This document shows positions 21,055 to 30,823 of a stretch of 64,000 nt of DNA, in pieces (the stretch's first letter is position 1; every line of letters begins with the position of its first letter). Location: assembly GCA_946885915.1 (NCBI GenBank), contig CAMPHF010000002.1:248001-312000 (forward strand). Reading direction: 5' to 3'. The notes below the pieces were generated by a model, which did no database searches, was not told the origin of the DNA, and was given only the letters and a program-made list of their open reading frames with translations. This stretch comes from an uncultured Idiomarina sp. (GTDB lineage Bacteria; Pseudomonadota; Gammaproteobacteria; Enterobacterales; Alteromonadaceae). The position numbers were made by a program, and so were the translations under genes.

Positions 21055-22274
21055 TCCGCATAGCACGGCACCCCAGCGAGCCATAACTGCCGTAACGGAT
21101 TCACCCCAAACTGGTAGCACAATTCCGCCGGGCTTTGCACATCCCACAATGCTAGGTCGGCACGCAGCCCCGTTGCAATCCGCCCTCTATCTCTAAGCCC
21201 TAAGGCTTGGGCGGCATGCACAGTCACGCCCTGCAAACACTGCGCCGGCGTGAGGCGGAAGAAAGTGGCGGCCATTTGCAGCATAAGTTGTAAGTTATGA
21301 ATCGGCGCCGAACCCGGGTTTGCATCCGTCGCAATGGCAATCGGCACCCCATATTGCTGCAGCAGTTGCAGCGGCGGCAAAGTGGTTTCGCGTAAGAAAT
21401 AGAATGCACCTGGCAGTAATACGGCCACGGTGCCGGCCGCGGCCATCGCCTTCACCCCAGCTTCATCTAAGTGCTCTAAATGGTCACAGGACAGCGCCTG
21501 ATAGCGCGCCGCGAGCGCACTACCCTGTTGGTTTGATAATTGCTCAGCATGCAGCTTTACCGGCACGCGTAATTGCTGCGCGGCGCGAAATAATTGCTCA
21601 ACCTGGGTGGTGTTAAAGGCCATAGTCTCACAAAAAGCATCTACCGCATCGACCCAACCCTCGGCCACTAAGGTGGGCAAAATCACCTCACAGATATGGG
21701 TCATGTAAGCATCGCCGTTGGCAAATTCTGGCGGAATCGCATGGGCAGCAAGTAAGGTGGTTTGCACAGTCAATGGCAATTGTTCGGCAAGCGCGCGCGC
21801 GGCTTGTAGCTGCCGCCGCTCGGCGCTGAGCGAAAGCCCATAGCCCGACTTAATTTCTATGGTAGTCACACCACTGGCTTGCAAGGCACGAGCGCGGGGC
21901 AAGGCTAATGCCACCAACTCCTCAACGGTTGCGGCTCGAGTAGACTTTACCGTACTCATAATGCCACCACCCGCCGCCGCGATATCGGCGTAACTAGCAC
22001 CTTGCAAACGCTGGTCGAACTCATCCGCGCGCGAGCCAGCCCAGACTAAATGGGTATGACAATCAATGAAGCCCGGCGTGAGCAACTGACCATGTCCGTC
22101 GATGCACTCAACATCACGAGCGGGCGCTGCGGCGGCCGGTCCCGCATACTGAATAACGCCCGCGGCAATATCGACGACGGCATCTTCGAGCACCGTTAAC
22201 GGGGTCGAATCGACTTGGAGCAGCCGGATATTGTGCAGGCGCACAGGGTTTGCTTGCTGCGCAGATTGGGTCAT
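21051..22274 (-). CDS. hutI: imidazolonepropionase
   Basis: Third step of histidine degradation, hydrolysing imidazolone-5-propionate to N-formimino-glutamate. 407-residue amidohydrolase with the metal motif CHTHLV after TPGFID (about residue 75), SGYGLS, KLHAEQLSN and ATDANPGS. Divergent from hutC; the shared intergenic region carries the HutC-type operator. No histidine or urocanate permease gene is seen nearby. Confidence 0.95.
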   Translation of the reverse strand: MTQSAQQANPVRLHNIRLLQVDSTPLTVLEDAVVDIAAGVIQYAGPAAAAPARDVECIDGHGQLLTPGFIDCHTHLVWAGSRADEFDQRLQGASYADIAAAGGGIMSTVKSTRAATVEELVALALPRARALQASGVTTIEIKSGYGLSLSAERRQLQAARALAEQLPLTVQTTLLAAHAIPPEFANGDAYMTHICEVILPTLVAEGWVDAVDAFCETMAFNTTQVEQLFRAAQQLRVPVKLHAEQLSNQQGSALAARYQALSCDHLEHLDEAGVKAMAAAGTVAVLLPGAFYFLRETTLPPLQLLQQYGVPIAIATDANPGSAPIHNLQLMLQMAATFFRLTPAQCLQGVTVHAAQALGLRDRGRIATGLRADLALWDVQSPAELCYQFGVNPLRQLWLAGVPCYAD

Positions 22275-22286
22275 GCATCACCTATC

Positions 22287-22298
22287 TTGTATATACAA
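22287..22298. promoter_or_regulatory. HutC operator
   Basis: TTGTATATACAA is a perfect 12-bp palindrome matching the GT-N-TA-N-AC core bound by HutC-subfamily GntR regulators. It lies between the divergent hutI and hutC starts (12 bp from the hutI ATG), positioned to control both directions. Confidence 0.75.
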
Positions 22299-22348
22299 AT
22301 AAATTCACCTAAACTTTAGCACAGCTTAAGCACTGGGAGCAGCTTCGC

Positions 22349-23077
22349 ATGGCTAAATTTTCCTCGATTAAAGAACATATCTACAAAAAAATCTCCTCTG
22401 GTGAGTGGCCAGAACGACATCCGGTAAGTTCCGAGAATGCCTTGGCACTGCAATTTAAAGTGTCGCGCATGACCGCCCGCCGCGCGTTACAAGAGCTTGC
22501 CGATGAAGGATTGGTGATGCGCACGCAAGGCTCGGGCACCTTTGTCGCGCCCATTAAGTCGCAAACTAGTTTTATGGCAATCCGCAATATTGCCGATGAA
22601 GTGCGCGCGCGCCGCCATTTATACCGCGCACATGTGCAACTGTTGCGCGCTGAAGATGCCACCGAACAATTGGTCGATGCATTAAATGTAGAGCCGGGCG
22701 AGCGCATTTGGCATTCGGTTATTACCCATTATGAAAACGAATTTCCGGTGCAAGTAGAAGAGCGCTATGTTAATCCGCGCTTAGTGCCGCATTACTTAAA
22801 ACAAGATTTCACCCGCATGACGCCGCACGAGTATTTGTGCGAAGTCACGCCTTTAACCGAAGCCAGCCATGAAATTGAGGCGGTCATGCCGCGCCCACAA
22901 GTGTGCCAATGGCTAGAGCTGGAAAAGCCTGAGCCATGCTTGCGTATCGTGCGCCGCACTTGGTGTGCCGAAGGTGTCGTCACCTATGCTGTGCTCACCC
23001 ACCCCGGTTCACGGTTCCGCTTAGGTGGACATTTAACATTTTCGTCACGGGCCACACCCGAGGCGACCGCGGTTTAA
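22349..23077 (+). CDS. hutC: histidine-utilisation repressor, GntR/HutC family
   Basis: Represses hut genes and is released by urocanate. 242 residues: N-terminal winged helix (about 5-70, with ALQFKVSRMTARRALQELADEG and GTFVA) and a UTRA ligand-binding domain (about 90-235). GGGAG at 22335-22339 lies 9 nt upstream of ATG 22349. First gene of hutC-hutU-hutH; autoregulated if the palindrome at 22287 is its operator. Confidence 0.93.
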   Translation: MAKFSSIKEHIYKKISSGEWPERHPVSSENALALQFKVSRMTARRALQELADEGLVMRTQGSGTFVAPIKSQTSFMAIRNIADEVRARRHLYRAHVQLLRAEDATEQLVDALNVEPGERIWHSVITHYENEFPVQVEERYVNPRLVPHYLKQDFTRMTPHEYLCEVTPLTEASHEIEAVMPRPQVCQWLELEKPEPCLRIVRRTWCAEGVVTYAVLTHPGSRFRLGGHLTFSSRATPEATAV

Positions 23078-23092
23078 TTCAAGGATGTACGC

Positions 23093-24790
23093 ATGACAGC
23101 AAGTAGACTAGACGAGACGCGCTCAGTTCGCGCCGCACGCGGTGCCGAGTTGACCACTTGTAATTGGCAAGTAGAAGCCGCCAAGCGCATGTTAATGAAC
23201 AATTTAGACGCCGAAGTAGCTGAACACCCACACGCATTAGTCGTTTATGGCGGGATTGGCCGTGCCGCTCGTGATTGGGCCTGCTATGACAAAATTGTTG
23301 AAGTATTGGATCGGCTGCAACCAAACGAAACCTTGTTAGTACAATCTGGCAAGCCCGTCGGTGTATTTCCCACCCATCCCGATGCGCCGCGCGTGTTGAT
23401 TGCCAACTCCAACTTAGTGCCGAAATGGGCAACCTGGGAACACTTTAACGAGCTCGATAAAGCTGGCCTGATGATGTATGGCCAAATGACCGCGGGTTCG
23501 TGGATTTACATCGGTTCGCAAGGCATTGTGCAAGGCACCTATGAAACCTTTGGCGCAGTTGCACGCCAACATTTCGGCGGTGAGGCCAAAGGCAAATGGA
23601 TTTTGACCGGTGGTTTGGGTGGCATGGGCGGCGCCCAACCACTCGCGGCGACCATGGCTGGATTCTGTATGCTTGCAGTTGAAATTGACGAGTCACGTAT
23701 CGATTTCCGCTTGCGCACCCGCTACTTGGATCATAAGGCCACTAGCCTTACAGAAGCGCTCGAACTTATTCAGGCAGCGCGCAGCAAGGGCGAAGCGATT
23801 TCAGTAGGCTTAGTCGGCAATGCCGCTGAGGTGTTTGCCGAATTAGTCCGCCGCGAGATAACCCCAGATGTCGTTACTGATCAAACTTCAGCCCATGATC
23901 CGTTGCACGGTTATGTGCCTAACGGCTGGACCTTAGCGCAGTATCAACAGCAACAAGACAGCGATGCCGATGGCACCGTGCTGGCCGCGAAACAGTCGAT
24001 GGCAGAACAAGTGCGGGCCATGCTGACGCTGCAACAACGCGGCGCGGCGGTGTTAGACTACGGCAACAATATTCGCCAAATGGCGCAGGATGTTGGGGTT
24101 GCCAACGCCTTTGATTTTCCGGGGTTTGTTCCAGCTTACATTCGCCCACTATTTTGTGAGGGCATTGGGCCATTCCGCTGGGTGGCATTGTCCGGTGACC
24201 CTGAGGACATTTATAAAACCGATGCCAAGGTCAAAGAACTCATACCCGACAACGCTCATTTACATAATTGGCTGGATATGGCGCGTGAACGCATTGCGTT
24301 TCAGGGCTTGCCCGCGCGCATCTGTTGGATTGGCTTAGCCGATCGGCAACGCATCGCGCTGGCGTTTAACGAGATGGTGAAAAATGGTGAGCTGAAAGCG
24401 CCGATTGTGATTGGCCGTGACCACCTGGATTCCGGTTCAGTGGCAAGCCCTAATCGCGAAACCGAAGCCATGTTAGACGGTTCTGATGCGGTATCCGATT
24501 GGCCCTTATTGAACGCCTTGTTAAATACTGCCGGTGGCGCCACTTGGGTGAGTTTACATCATGGTGGCGGGGTTGGTATGGGTTACTCGCAACACGCCGG
24601 TGTGGTGATTGTGGCCGACGGCACCGATGCTGCGGCTCAGCGCTTAGCGCGGGTACTGTGGAATGATCCGGGTACAGGGGTGATGCGGCATGCTGATGCT
24701 GGCTACGAGATTGCGGTAAACTGCGCGCAACAACAAGGCTTAGATTTACCTATGATTGCCGGTGCCAATGGCACCAAACAAGGGAGTTAA
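23093..24790 (+). CDS. hutU: urocanate hydratase
   Basis: Second step of histidine degradation; NAD is a tightly bound catalytic cofactor. 565 residues. Seen: [15 protein letters not shown]-binding [13 protein letters not shown] (about 177-189), [12 protein letters not shown], and the C-terminal [20 protein letters not shown] lies upstream of the ATG, 15 bp after hutC. Confidence 0.97.
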   Translation: MTASRLDETRSVRAARGAELTTCNWQVEAAKRMLMNNLDAEVAEHPHALVVYGGIGRAARDWACYDKIVEVLDRLQPNETLLVQSGKPVGVFPTHPDAPRVLIANSNLVPKWATWEHFNELDKAGLMMYGQMTAGSWIYIGSQGIVQGTYETFGAVARQHFGGEAKGKWILTGGLGGMGGAQPLAATMAGFCMLAVEIDESRIDFRLRTRYLDHKATSLTEALELIQAARSKGEAISVGLVGNAAEVFAELVRREITPDVVTDQTSAHDPLHGYVPNGWTLAQYQQQQDSDADGTVLAAKQSMAEQVRAMLTLQQRGAAVLDYGNNIRQMAQDVGVANAFDFPGFVPAYIRPLFCEGIGPFRWVALSGDPEDIYKTDAKVKELIPDNAHLHNWLDMARERIAFQGLPARICWIGLADRQRIALAFNEMVKNGELKAPIVIGRDHLDSGSVASPNRETEAMLDGSDAVSDWPLLNALLNTAGGATWVSLHHGGGVGMGYSQHAGVVIVADGTDAAAQRLARVLWNDPGTGVMRHADAGYEIAVNCAQQQGLDLPMIAGANGTKQGS

Positions 24791-24794
24791 CGGC

Positions 24795-26348
24795 ATGACT
24801 TCGGTGTTGGAATTCACCCCCGGCCAATTAAGTTTGGCCCAACTTCGTGAACTACATCAACAGCAACAGGGTTTGCAAATTGACCCGCAAGCTCATGCTG
24901 CGATCGCGCAAAGTGCGCAAGCGGTGGCCGATGTATTGGCTCGCGGTAAAGTCGTTTATGGCATTAATACTGGCTTTGGTTTACTCGCCAACACCCGTAT
25001 TCCGAAAGACAAACTGGAAGATTTGCAACGGCGGATTGTGTTATCCCATGCTGCGGGAACCGGCGAATTACTTGATGACCAAGTGGTTCACCTTATGTTG
25101 GCGTTAAAAATCAATTCATTGGCGCGCGGTTATTCAGGTATTCGTCTGCAAGTCATTAACGCTTTACTCGCACTGTTAAATCATCGCGTTTACCCGTGCG
25201 TACCCAGCAAAGGCTCGGTGGGTGCCTCGGGTGACTTAGCACCGTTAGCGCACTTAGTGCTGCCGCTCTTGGGCGAAGGCGAAGTACGCGTTAATGGCCA
25301 GCGCTTGCCGGCCGCAGAGGGCTTGGCTATCGCTGGGCTGCAGCCGTTAACGCTGGCACCCAAAGAGGGCTTGGCCTTGTTAAATGGCACGCAGGCCTCA
25401 ACCGCGCTCGCCTTGCATGGCTTGTTTGCACTCGAACGAGTGTTTGATGCAGCCTTGCTAACCGGCGCCTTAGCGGTGGAAGCGGCGATGGGATCGCGGG
25501 CACCATTTGATGCTCGAATTCATGAAGTACGCGGCCAACCAGGTCAAATCGATGTCGCCGCAGCTTTACGGGCAGTGCTGCAAGACAGCTCCGCGATTGC
25601 TGCTGCACACGAGCACTGTGAAAAAGTACAAGACCCCTATTCGCTGCGCTGCCAACCGCAGGTGATGGGTGCGATACTCGATAATTTACGGCATGCCGCG
25701 CAAGTACTCACTCGTGAGGCGAATGGCGTGACCGATAACCCATTGGTGTTTGTGAACGACTCCGGTGCGGACATTATTTCAGGCGGTAACTTCCACGCTG
25801 AACCGGTCGCTATTGTGGCAGACCTAATGGCAATTGCTGGCAGCGAAATTGGGGCGTTATCAGAGCGCCGCTCGGCACTATTAATTGATCATCATTTAAG
25901 CAATTTACCACCCTTCTTAGTGAATGATGGCGGTGTTAATTCAGGCTTTATGCTGGCTCAAGTAACCGCGGCAGCCCTTGCCTCGGAAAACAAAACCTTA
26001 GCGCATCCGGCGTCGGTCGATAGCCTACCAACTTCTGCGAATCAGGAAGATCATGTGTCGATGGCAACCTTTGCTGCACGAAAATTGCAAGATATTGCAG
26101 CGAATGTGCGGGATATTGTCGCGATTGAACTGCTTGAAGCCGCGCAGGGTGTGGATTTTCGGCGGCCGCTACAAAGTTCACCAGCACTCGAGGCTTTGCA
26201 TCAGAAAGTACGTGAACGGGTACCATTTTACGACCAAGATCGCTACTTTGCGCCTGATATTCAGGCCATAGCAGCGCTGATTGACAGTGGCGAGTTAAGC
26301 CAGTTGTTGACTGCTACTTTGAACGAAAAACCGCGCTTGCACGGTTAA
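24795..26348 (+). CDS. hutH: histidine ammonia-lyase
   Basis: First step, histidine to urocanate plus ammonia. 517 residues. The MIO prosthetic group forms from A-S-G at 144-146 in [21 protein letters not shown] (55-62) is the catalytic Tyr loop. ATG 24795 has AGGGAG 8 nt upstream; the frame is open back into hutU but homology begins at MTSVLEF. Ends the hutC-U-H unit; converges on the dksA-like gene. Confidence 0.97.
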   Translation: MTSVLEFTPGQLSLAQLRELHQQQQGLQIDPQAHAAIAQSAQAVADVLARGKVVYGINTGFGLLANTRIPKDKLEDLQRRIVLSHAAGTGELLDDQVVHLMLALKINSLARGYSGIRLQVINALLALLNHRVYPCVPSKGSVGASGDLAPLAHLVLPLLGEGEVRVNGQRLPAAEGLAIAGLQPLTLAPKEGLALLNGTQASTALALHGLFALERVFDAALLTGALAVEAAMGSRAPFDARIHEVRGQPGQIDVAAALRAVLQDSSAIAAAHEHCEKVQDPYSLRCQPQVMGAILDNLRHAAQVLTREANGVTDNPLVFVNDSGADIISGGNFHAEPVAIVADLMAIAGSEIGALSERRSALLIDHHLSNLPPFLVNDGGVNSGFMLAQVTAAALASENKTLAHPASVDSLPTSANQEDHVSMATFAARKLQDIAANVRDIVAIELLEAAQGVDFRRPLQSSPALEALHQKVRERVPFYDQDRYFAPDIQAIAALIDSGELSQLLTATLNEKPRLHG

Positions 26349-26358
26349 TCGAGCTTGC

Positions 26359-26598
26359 CTAGCTCTCGTCGTCGGCGAGAGCTTGGCAATCAGCACACAA
26401 CGCAACTTCCGGCTTCATAGCTAACCGTGCCGCGGAAATTTCCTCGCCACAATCCACACACACACCATACTCACCCAGCTTGATCCGCTGCAATGCGGCC
26501 TCTACCGCTTGTGCATGCCGTGCGGATGCTTGCGGTAACTGTTGCTCTAATTTGCTTCGAATACGCGCTAACTGTTGCGCCGAAAGTGAACTACTCAT
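26359..26598 (-). CDS. short TraR/DksA-family C4 zinc-finger protein
   Basis: 79 residues, similar in length to F-plasmid TraR and phage homologues rather than DksA (151). A helical N-terminus is followed by a C4 zinc finger, CVDC (47-50) and CADC (68-71), with GEYGVCVDCGEEI and ARL-MKPEVALC typical of the family. Family members enter the RNA polymerase secondary channel, but the acidic coiled-coil tip of DksA is missing, so activity is uncertain. Last gene of the yihY operon, 10 bp after yiiD. Confidence 0.85.
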   Translation of the reverse strand: MSSSLSAQQLARIRSKLEQQLPQASARHAQAVEAALQRIKLGEYGVCVDCGEEISAARLAMKPEVALCADCQALADDES

Positions 26599-26608
26599 GC
26601 TGCAGTCC

Positions 26609-27514
26609 TTATGCTGATGTCGCTGCTCGTACTACAAATTGACCGGTGAACTCGGCTACCGGCCGGCTCTCGTCAAAAACCTTCGCCTTTAACGTTAAGC
26701 GCGCATTGCGGCCTTGTTGCAACGGTGAATAATCGCCAGTCACATCAGCTAAATGCGCAACCGCTCGCGGTTCATGGGTGACCGGTTTGTGGTAGTGAAT
26801 AGTGCCATCGGCAAGCACCACTGCGCCGGCTAGCTGACGTTCTTGTAATTGTAGATGCAACAACCCCCAGCAGGTCAAGGTGGCTAACGAATAAATACTG
26901 CCGGCAAACATGGTGCCATGCACATTAATGTTGCGCGACAACATGGCCCGCGTTTCAAACTCACGACCGGTGTATTGGTAAATACGAATACCCATAGCAT
27001 CCGAAATCGGAATATCCTGCTGCCAGGTTTGTTGCAAATCCGCACACCAATCCGGCCGATAAATAATCCGGTTTTGTTCGGTAAATTCTTTGCGTAATTG
27101 GTGCTCTGCGGCAGGGTTTTTCACCGTGTCGGCTTCTTCGGCTAGGGTATAGCCGCACTTTTGATAGAAGCCGAGGGTATTATCGCGCGAGTTGATCACC
27201 ACATGTTTCGCGCCTTCTGCGCGCGCGACTTTTTCAAGTGCATAAACAATAGTAACGCCATGCCCCTCACCGCGATACTCAGGCGCACTCGCCATATATC
27301 TAATTTGCGCTTCTTCCGGGCTATTAAAATGGAGTCGGCCAACCGCAATCGGTTCGCCGGCAGCGTTCACCACCATGCGGTGATGGCTGACCTGATCATA
27401 CTCGTCCTGCTCAGAACCAAGTGGCCGTTGAAAGGGTTCGCGCAACACGCGCCAGCGCAACTGAAAGTACGCCTGCAATTCTTGCTCAGAGGTTGGCGTT
27501 ATCACTTTATACAT
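26609..27514 (-). CDS. yiiD: YiiD-like GNAT/thioesterase two-domain protein
   Basis: 301 residues: an N-terminal GNAT domain (about 1-145; YMASAPEYRGEGHGVTIVYALE is the acetyl-CoA-type loop and helix) and a C-terminal hot-dog thioesterase-like domain (about 165-300; NINVHGTMFAGSIYSLATL). E. coli YiiD has the same architecture and has been reported to act as a malonyl-ACP decarboxylase that can prime fatty-acid synthesis; transfer of that role is inference. It sits beside dtd as in E. coli, 3 bp after the dtd stop. Confidence 0.85.
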   Translation of the reverse strand: MYKVITPTSEQELQAYFQLRWRVLREPFQRPLGSEQDEYDQVSHHRMVVNAAGEPIAVGRLHFNSPEEAQIRYMASAPEYRGEGHGVTIVYALEKVARAEGAKHVVINSRDNTLGFYQKCGYTLAEEADTVKNPAAEHQLRKEFTEQNRIIYRPDWCADLQQTWQQDIPISDAMGIRIYQYTGREFETRAMLSRNINVHGTMFAGSIYSLATLTCWGLLHLQLQERQLAGAVVLADGTIHYHKPVTHEPRAVAHLADVTGDYSPLQQGRNARLTLKAKVFDESRPVAEFTGQFVVRAATSA

Positions 27515-27517
27515 GCA

Positions 27518-27958
27518 CTACTCTACCTCTAGTAAGAAGGTCATGGGGCCATCATTAATCAGCTGCACTTGCATATCCGCACCGAATTGGCCGGTTGCCA
27601 CCTGCACGCCAGTGGCCTGCAACGCCTGGACAAAATGTTCATACAGGTGCTCAGCTAATTCAGGTGCGGCAGCGCTAGAAAAACTTGGGCGACGGCCTGA
27701 TGAGGTGTCCGCTGCCAAGGTAAACTGCGACACCACCAACGCAGCGGCACTAGTATCGAGCACGCTTAAATTGGTTTTGCCCTCAGCATCGGCAAACATC
27801 CGATAGGTAGCAACCCGTTGCGCCAGCTTACGCGCATGTTGCTCAGTGTCGTTGCCGGCAACCCCCAGCAATACCAACAAACCGGGACCAATCGCACCGA
27901 CAGCATGACCCGCAACTCGAACTTCAGCTTCGCTCACCCGTTGTAATAGTGCTTTCAT
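27518..27958 (-). CDS. dtd: D-aminoacyl-tRNA deacylase
   Basis: Hydrolyses D-amino acids (and glycine mischarged on tRNA-Ala) from tRNA, proofreading chirality. 146 residues, standard length, with the active-site motifs SQFTLAADTSSGRRPSF and the cis Gly-Pro-containing NDGPMTF. Start MKALLQRVSEAEV matches the family. In operon with pip (48 bp upstream) and yiiD. Confidence 0.97.
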   Translation of the reverse strand: MKALLQRVSEAEVRVAGHAVGAIGPGLLVLLGVAGNDTEQHARKLAQRVATYRMFADAEGKTNLSVLDTSAAALVVSQFTLAADTSSGRRPSFSSAAAPELAEHLYEHFVQALQATGVQVATGQFGADMQVQLINDGPMTFLLEVE

Positions 27959-28006
27959 GCCAAAACTACCATGCTATGTGCTTCAATATTCGTCGCCTCA
28001 ATGGCG

Positions 28007-29014
28007 TCAGAGCATAAAGGAGCGCGCGCGACAAAGCAATTGCTCGGCCCCGGCGCTCAGCGCATGGGCAATACCAGGTTCGGTGCTGGCATGACCGGCA
28101 TCTTGCACCACTTTTAACTTGGCATTCGGCCAGCGACTAACCAGGTCATAAGCATTATCCATTGCACATACCACATCATAACGCCCATGCACGACTTGCG
28201 CTGGTAGATGGGCAATACGGTCAATTTGGTTCAGGATATTAAATTCATCTAAAAAGAACTGATGGGCAAAATAGTGGGTACCAATGCGCGCCGCTTGGAC
28301 ATGATTATCATCGCGCCGAATATGGTCGATCAGCCCAGATTTAGCGGTCAGGGTGCAAAGCCGATGCTCCCATAAGTTCCACGCCAAAGCTGCTTCTGCA
28401 GCCACCCCCCGATGTGGGCCCTGCAAACGTTGATATGCGCGCTGGATTAATTCCTGAGCATGCGCGGGCGCGCCCTTAAAGCCCAAACTTTGATAAAACT
28501 CGCGATAAAATTCAGGGAATAAGCGGGCAACGCCATCACTACCATACAGCCATTCGGTGTCCGCTGGCCGCGCCAGAAACACCCCACGCAATAACAAGCC
28601 CAAGAGCACCGGCGCACCATGCTGAGGCAAGGACGCTGGGGGTTGGGTATGCAACTGAATGGCATAGCACAACGCCAAGGTACTACCCCAGGAGCCGCCC
28701 GCCACAAACCATTGCTGAATACCAAGCGTACGCCGAATGGTTTCAATATCTTGCAGTTGGTCGGCAGTCGTATTAGCCGTTAAATCATGGGCGTAGCTGG
28801 ATAACCCACAACCACGTTGGTCAAAGCCTATCACCCGCCATTGCTGTGGATTGAAATTACAGGCATGAAAAGCGTGCATGCCACCGCCTGGCCCACCATG
28901 TAATACCAACACCGGCACCCCGTTCGGATTACCGTACTGATAGACTTGCAACTCGTGGCCATGGCTGACCTTAATGCGTTGGCTGTGGAACGGCTTACTC
29001 AGCGGATACAGCAT
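28007..29014 (-). CDS. pip: prolyl aminopeptidase (proline iminopeptidase), family S33
   Basis: Removes N-terminal proline from peptides in the cytoplasm. 335 residues, alpha/beta hydrolase with HGGPGGG oxyanion loop (39-45), DQRGCG, and nucleophile Ser108 in GGSWGS (106-111). The catalytic Asp and His lie in GRYDVVC and GHAST near the C-terminus. ATG 29014 is preferred: it overlaps the yihY 3' end by 20 bp and gives the family N-terminus; the open frame up to 29062 adds unrelated residues. Confidence 0.92.
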   Translation of the reverse strand: MLYPLSKPFHSQRIKVSHGHELQVYQYGNPNGVPVLVLHGGPGGGMHAFHACNFNPQQWRVIGFDQRGCGLSSYAHDLTANTTADQLQDIETIRRTLGIQQWFVAGGSWGSTLALCYAIQLHTQPPASLPQHGAPVLLGLLLRGVFLARPADTEWLYGSDGVARLFPEFYREFYQSLGFKGAPAHAQELIQRAYQRLQGPHRGVAAEAALAWNLWEHRLCTLTAKSGLIDHIRRDDNHVQAARIGTHYFAHQFFLDEFNILNQIDRIAHLPAQVVHGRYDVVCAMDNAYDLVSRWPNAKLKVVQDAGHASTEPGIAHALSAGAEQLLCRARSFML

Positions 29015-29912
29015 GATTGAACTCTTCGGCCGCAGCGGTAAGTTCGGCACCGAGCAGCACAATATTCCACGACAGATACATCCACAATAGCAGCAGCGGA
29101 ATGGTCGCTACTGCGCCATAAATCGCCTGATAGGAAGGAAAATTAGTAATATATTCAGCAAAACCGTACTTGCCGAGCTCAAACAACAGAGTGGCGAATA
29201 ACGCCCCCCAAATGGCGTGCCGAATACGCACAACTCGGTTCGGTAGCAACACATAAAGCAATAAAAATGCGAGCACAGAGGTCAATAATGGCACCAGCGT
29301 CAGCATGGTTTCACGCAGCCCGGGCACGTAATTCTCGGCAAACGACGCTAAGCTGAGCACATAAGAACTAATCGCAATGCCTGAGCCCATTAGAATTGGG
29401 CCCAAAGTTAACAGCATCCAATAAATGGCAATGGCGATTGGTAACCGCCGCCGCTGATAATTACGCCAAATTTGATTAATCGCGTTGTCGATAGTCATCA
29501 ACAGCATAATCGCCACCACGATTAAAAATAAGATACCCACCGCCGTCAGCTGGGAAGCGTTACCAGAAAATTCCTGTAAATAGCTATTTAACGCAGCGCC
29601 TGACGTAGGCACCAGGTTATCTAATACCAACGCCTCAATGTCGGCGCGCATACCGGCAAACATGGGGAACGCCGCAAATCCGGAGAACATCACCACAATC
29701 AGGGGAACCAACGCTAGGCTGCTAACATAGGTTAAGTGGCCGGCCGTTACGGTAATGCGATCACGGGCGCAGCGCTTTACGAAGAACAATAAAAAAGCCC
29801 CGCTGAGCTGGCCGCAATAGCGCACTAGCGCCCACCATTCGCGTTTTGCCAGTGCCGCTTGCCAATAGGCGGGTAAGCGCGGTGCGCTTAGCGTCGACTC
29901 TTTCCTGTCCAC
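28995..29912 (-). CDS. yihY: YihY/BrkB-family inner-membrane protein
   Basis: Formerly linked to RNase BN, now regarded as a membrane protein of unknown function (UPF0761). 305 residues with about six hydrophobic segments; RDRITVTAGHLTYVSSLALVP at the first helix and the C-terminal FPSYQAIYGAVATIPLLLLWMYLSW are family signatures. Start is GTG 29912 with AGGA 8 nt upstream. Heads the operon with pip, dtd, yiiD and the dksA-like gene. Confidence 0.92.
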   Translation of the reverse strand: MDRKESTLSAPRLPAYWQAALAKREWWALVRYCGQLSGAFLLFFVKRCARDRITVTAGHLTYVSSLALVPLIVVMFSGFAAFPMFAGMRADIEALVLDNLVPTSGAALNSYLQEFSGNASQLTAVGILFLIVVAIMLLMTIDNAINQIWRNYQRRRLPIAIAIYWMLLTLGPILMGSGIAISSYVLSLASFAENYVPGLRETMLTLVPLLTSVLAFLLLYVLLPNRVVRIRHAIWGALFATLLFELGKYGFAEYITNFPSYQAIYGAVATIPLLLLWMYLSWNIVLLGAELTAAAEEFNHAVSAE

Positions 29913-30063
29913 TGAGGTGTTCCTACTATCATGATGGGTGCCGCGATGGGCTCATAGGCTTCATCCTAGCAAGCGGATTCGGTTTCTCGCAAGCCACACA
30001 AACTATTCTGTCCGCTTTTTCGTATTGGGATTACGAACTGCAGCAACAATAGGATATGTCAGC

Positions 30064-30774
30064 ATGGCCGTAATTGTTTTTGGTGCCGGCGGCGGGCTTG
30101 GTCAAGCGCTGGTCAATGCACTGCTAGATGCCCAACTAACCGACCAAGTATTTGCCGTTAGCCGGCAACCGGTGCGCTTTGCCGATGAGCGAGTGCACAG
30201 TCAGCGCGTCGACAATTACGAGCCGGAAGCATTAGCGCCATTACAAGCGGCGTGGCAACAAACGCAAATAAGCGGCGTTCTCAGTGCCATTGGGCTGCTA
30301 CACACCGCCGATTATCAACCAGAAAAGCGCCTAGCTGAACTGAACCTAGCGCAATTGCAGCACCAATTCACCGTGAACGCGGCACTGCCAATGCTGTTAT
30401 TGCAGCAAACCTTGCCATTATTACCCACCAAGTCGCCAAGCTTTTGGGTGCAATTAAGCGCCATGGTGGGCAGCATTACCGATAATAAACTAGGCGGTTG
30501 GTACAGCTATCGTGCCAGCAAAGCGGCACTCAATATGCTTATTAAAACGACCGCGATTGAACTGGCGCGTACTCATAAGCAGTTGGCCGTTGCCGCCATT
30601 CACCCTGGCACCACCGATACCGCCTTGTCGAAGCCTTTTCAAGCACGTTTACCCGCCGATAAGCTTTACTCACCGGCACAGTCGGCCGCGCGAATTGTCG
30701 ACGTCATTCAACACCTCACGCCCGCCCAAAGTGGTGGCTTATTCCATTGGGATGGCACTTCATTACCATATTAG
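30064..30774 (+). CDS. short-chain dehydrogenase/reductase, C-factor-like
   Basis: 236-residue classical SDR: nucleotide loop FGAGGGLG near the N-terminus, catalytic Ser in QLSAMVGS, and YRASK (Tyr-x3-Lys). The fold binds NAD(P)H; the substrate cannot be told from sequence. Most like the CsgA/C-factor group. ATG 30064 follows a GGAT-type ribosome-binding site; the frame extends to 29938 without homology. Divergent from yihY across 150 bp in which no clear promoter was picked out. Confidence 0.85.
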   Translation: MAVIVFGAGGGLGQALVNALLDAQLTDQVFAVSRQPVRFADERVHSQRVDNYEPEALAPLQAAWQQTQISGVLSAIGLLHTADYQPEKRLAELNLAQLQHQFTVNAALPMLLLQQTLPLLPTKSPSFWVQLSAMVGSITDNKLGGWYSYRASKAALNMLIKTTAIELARTHKQLAVAAIHPGTTDTALSKPFQARLPADKLYSPAQSAARIVDVIQHLTPAQSGGLFHWDGTSLPY

Positions 30775-30823
30775 CTATGGTGGTAAAAGTGCAACGCGCC
30801 GGTTAAAAAAGGGGCATAAGCGT

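Noticed and set aside
28995..29062. Frameshift or misannotated fusion between yihY and pip
   Set aside because: Both genes are full length; they simply overlap by 20 bp, with a family-like ATG for pip at 29014.
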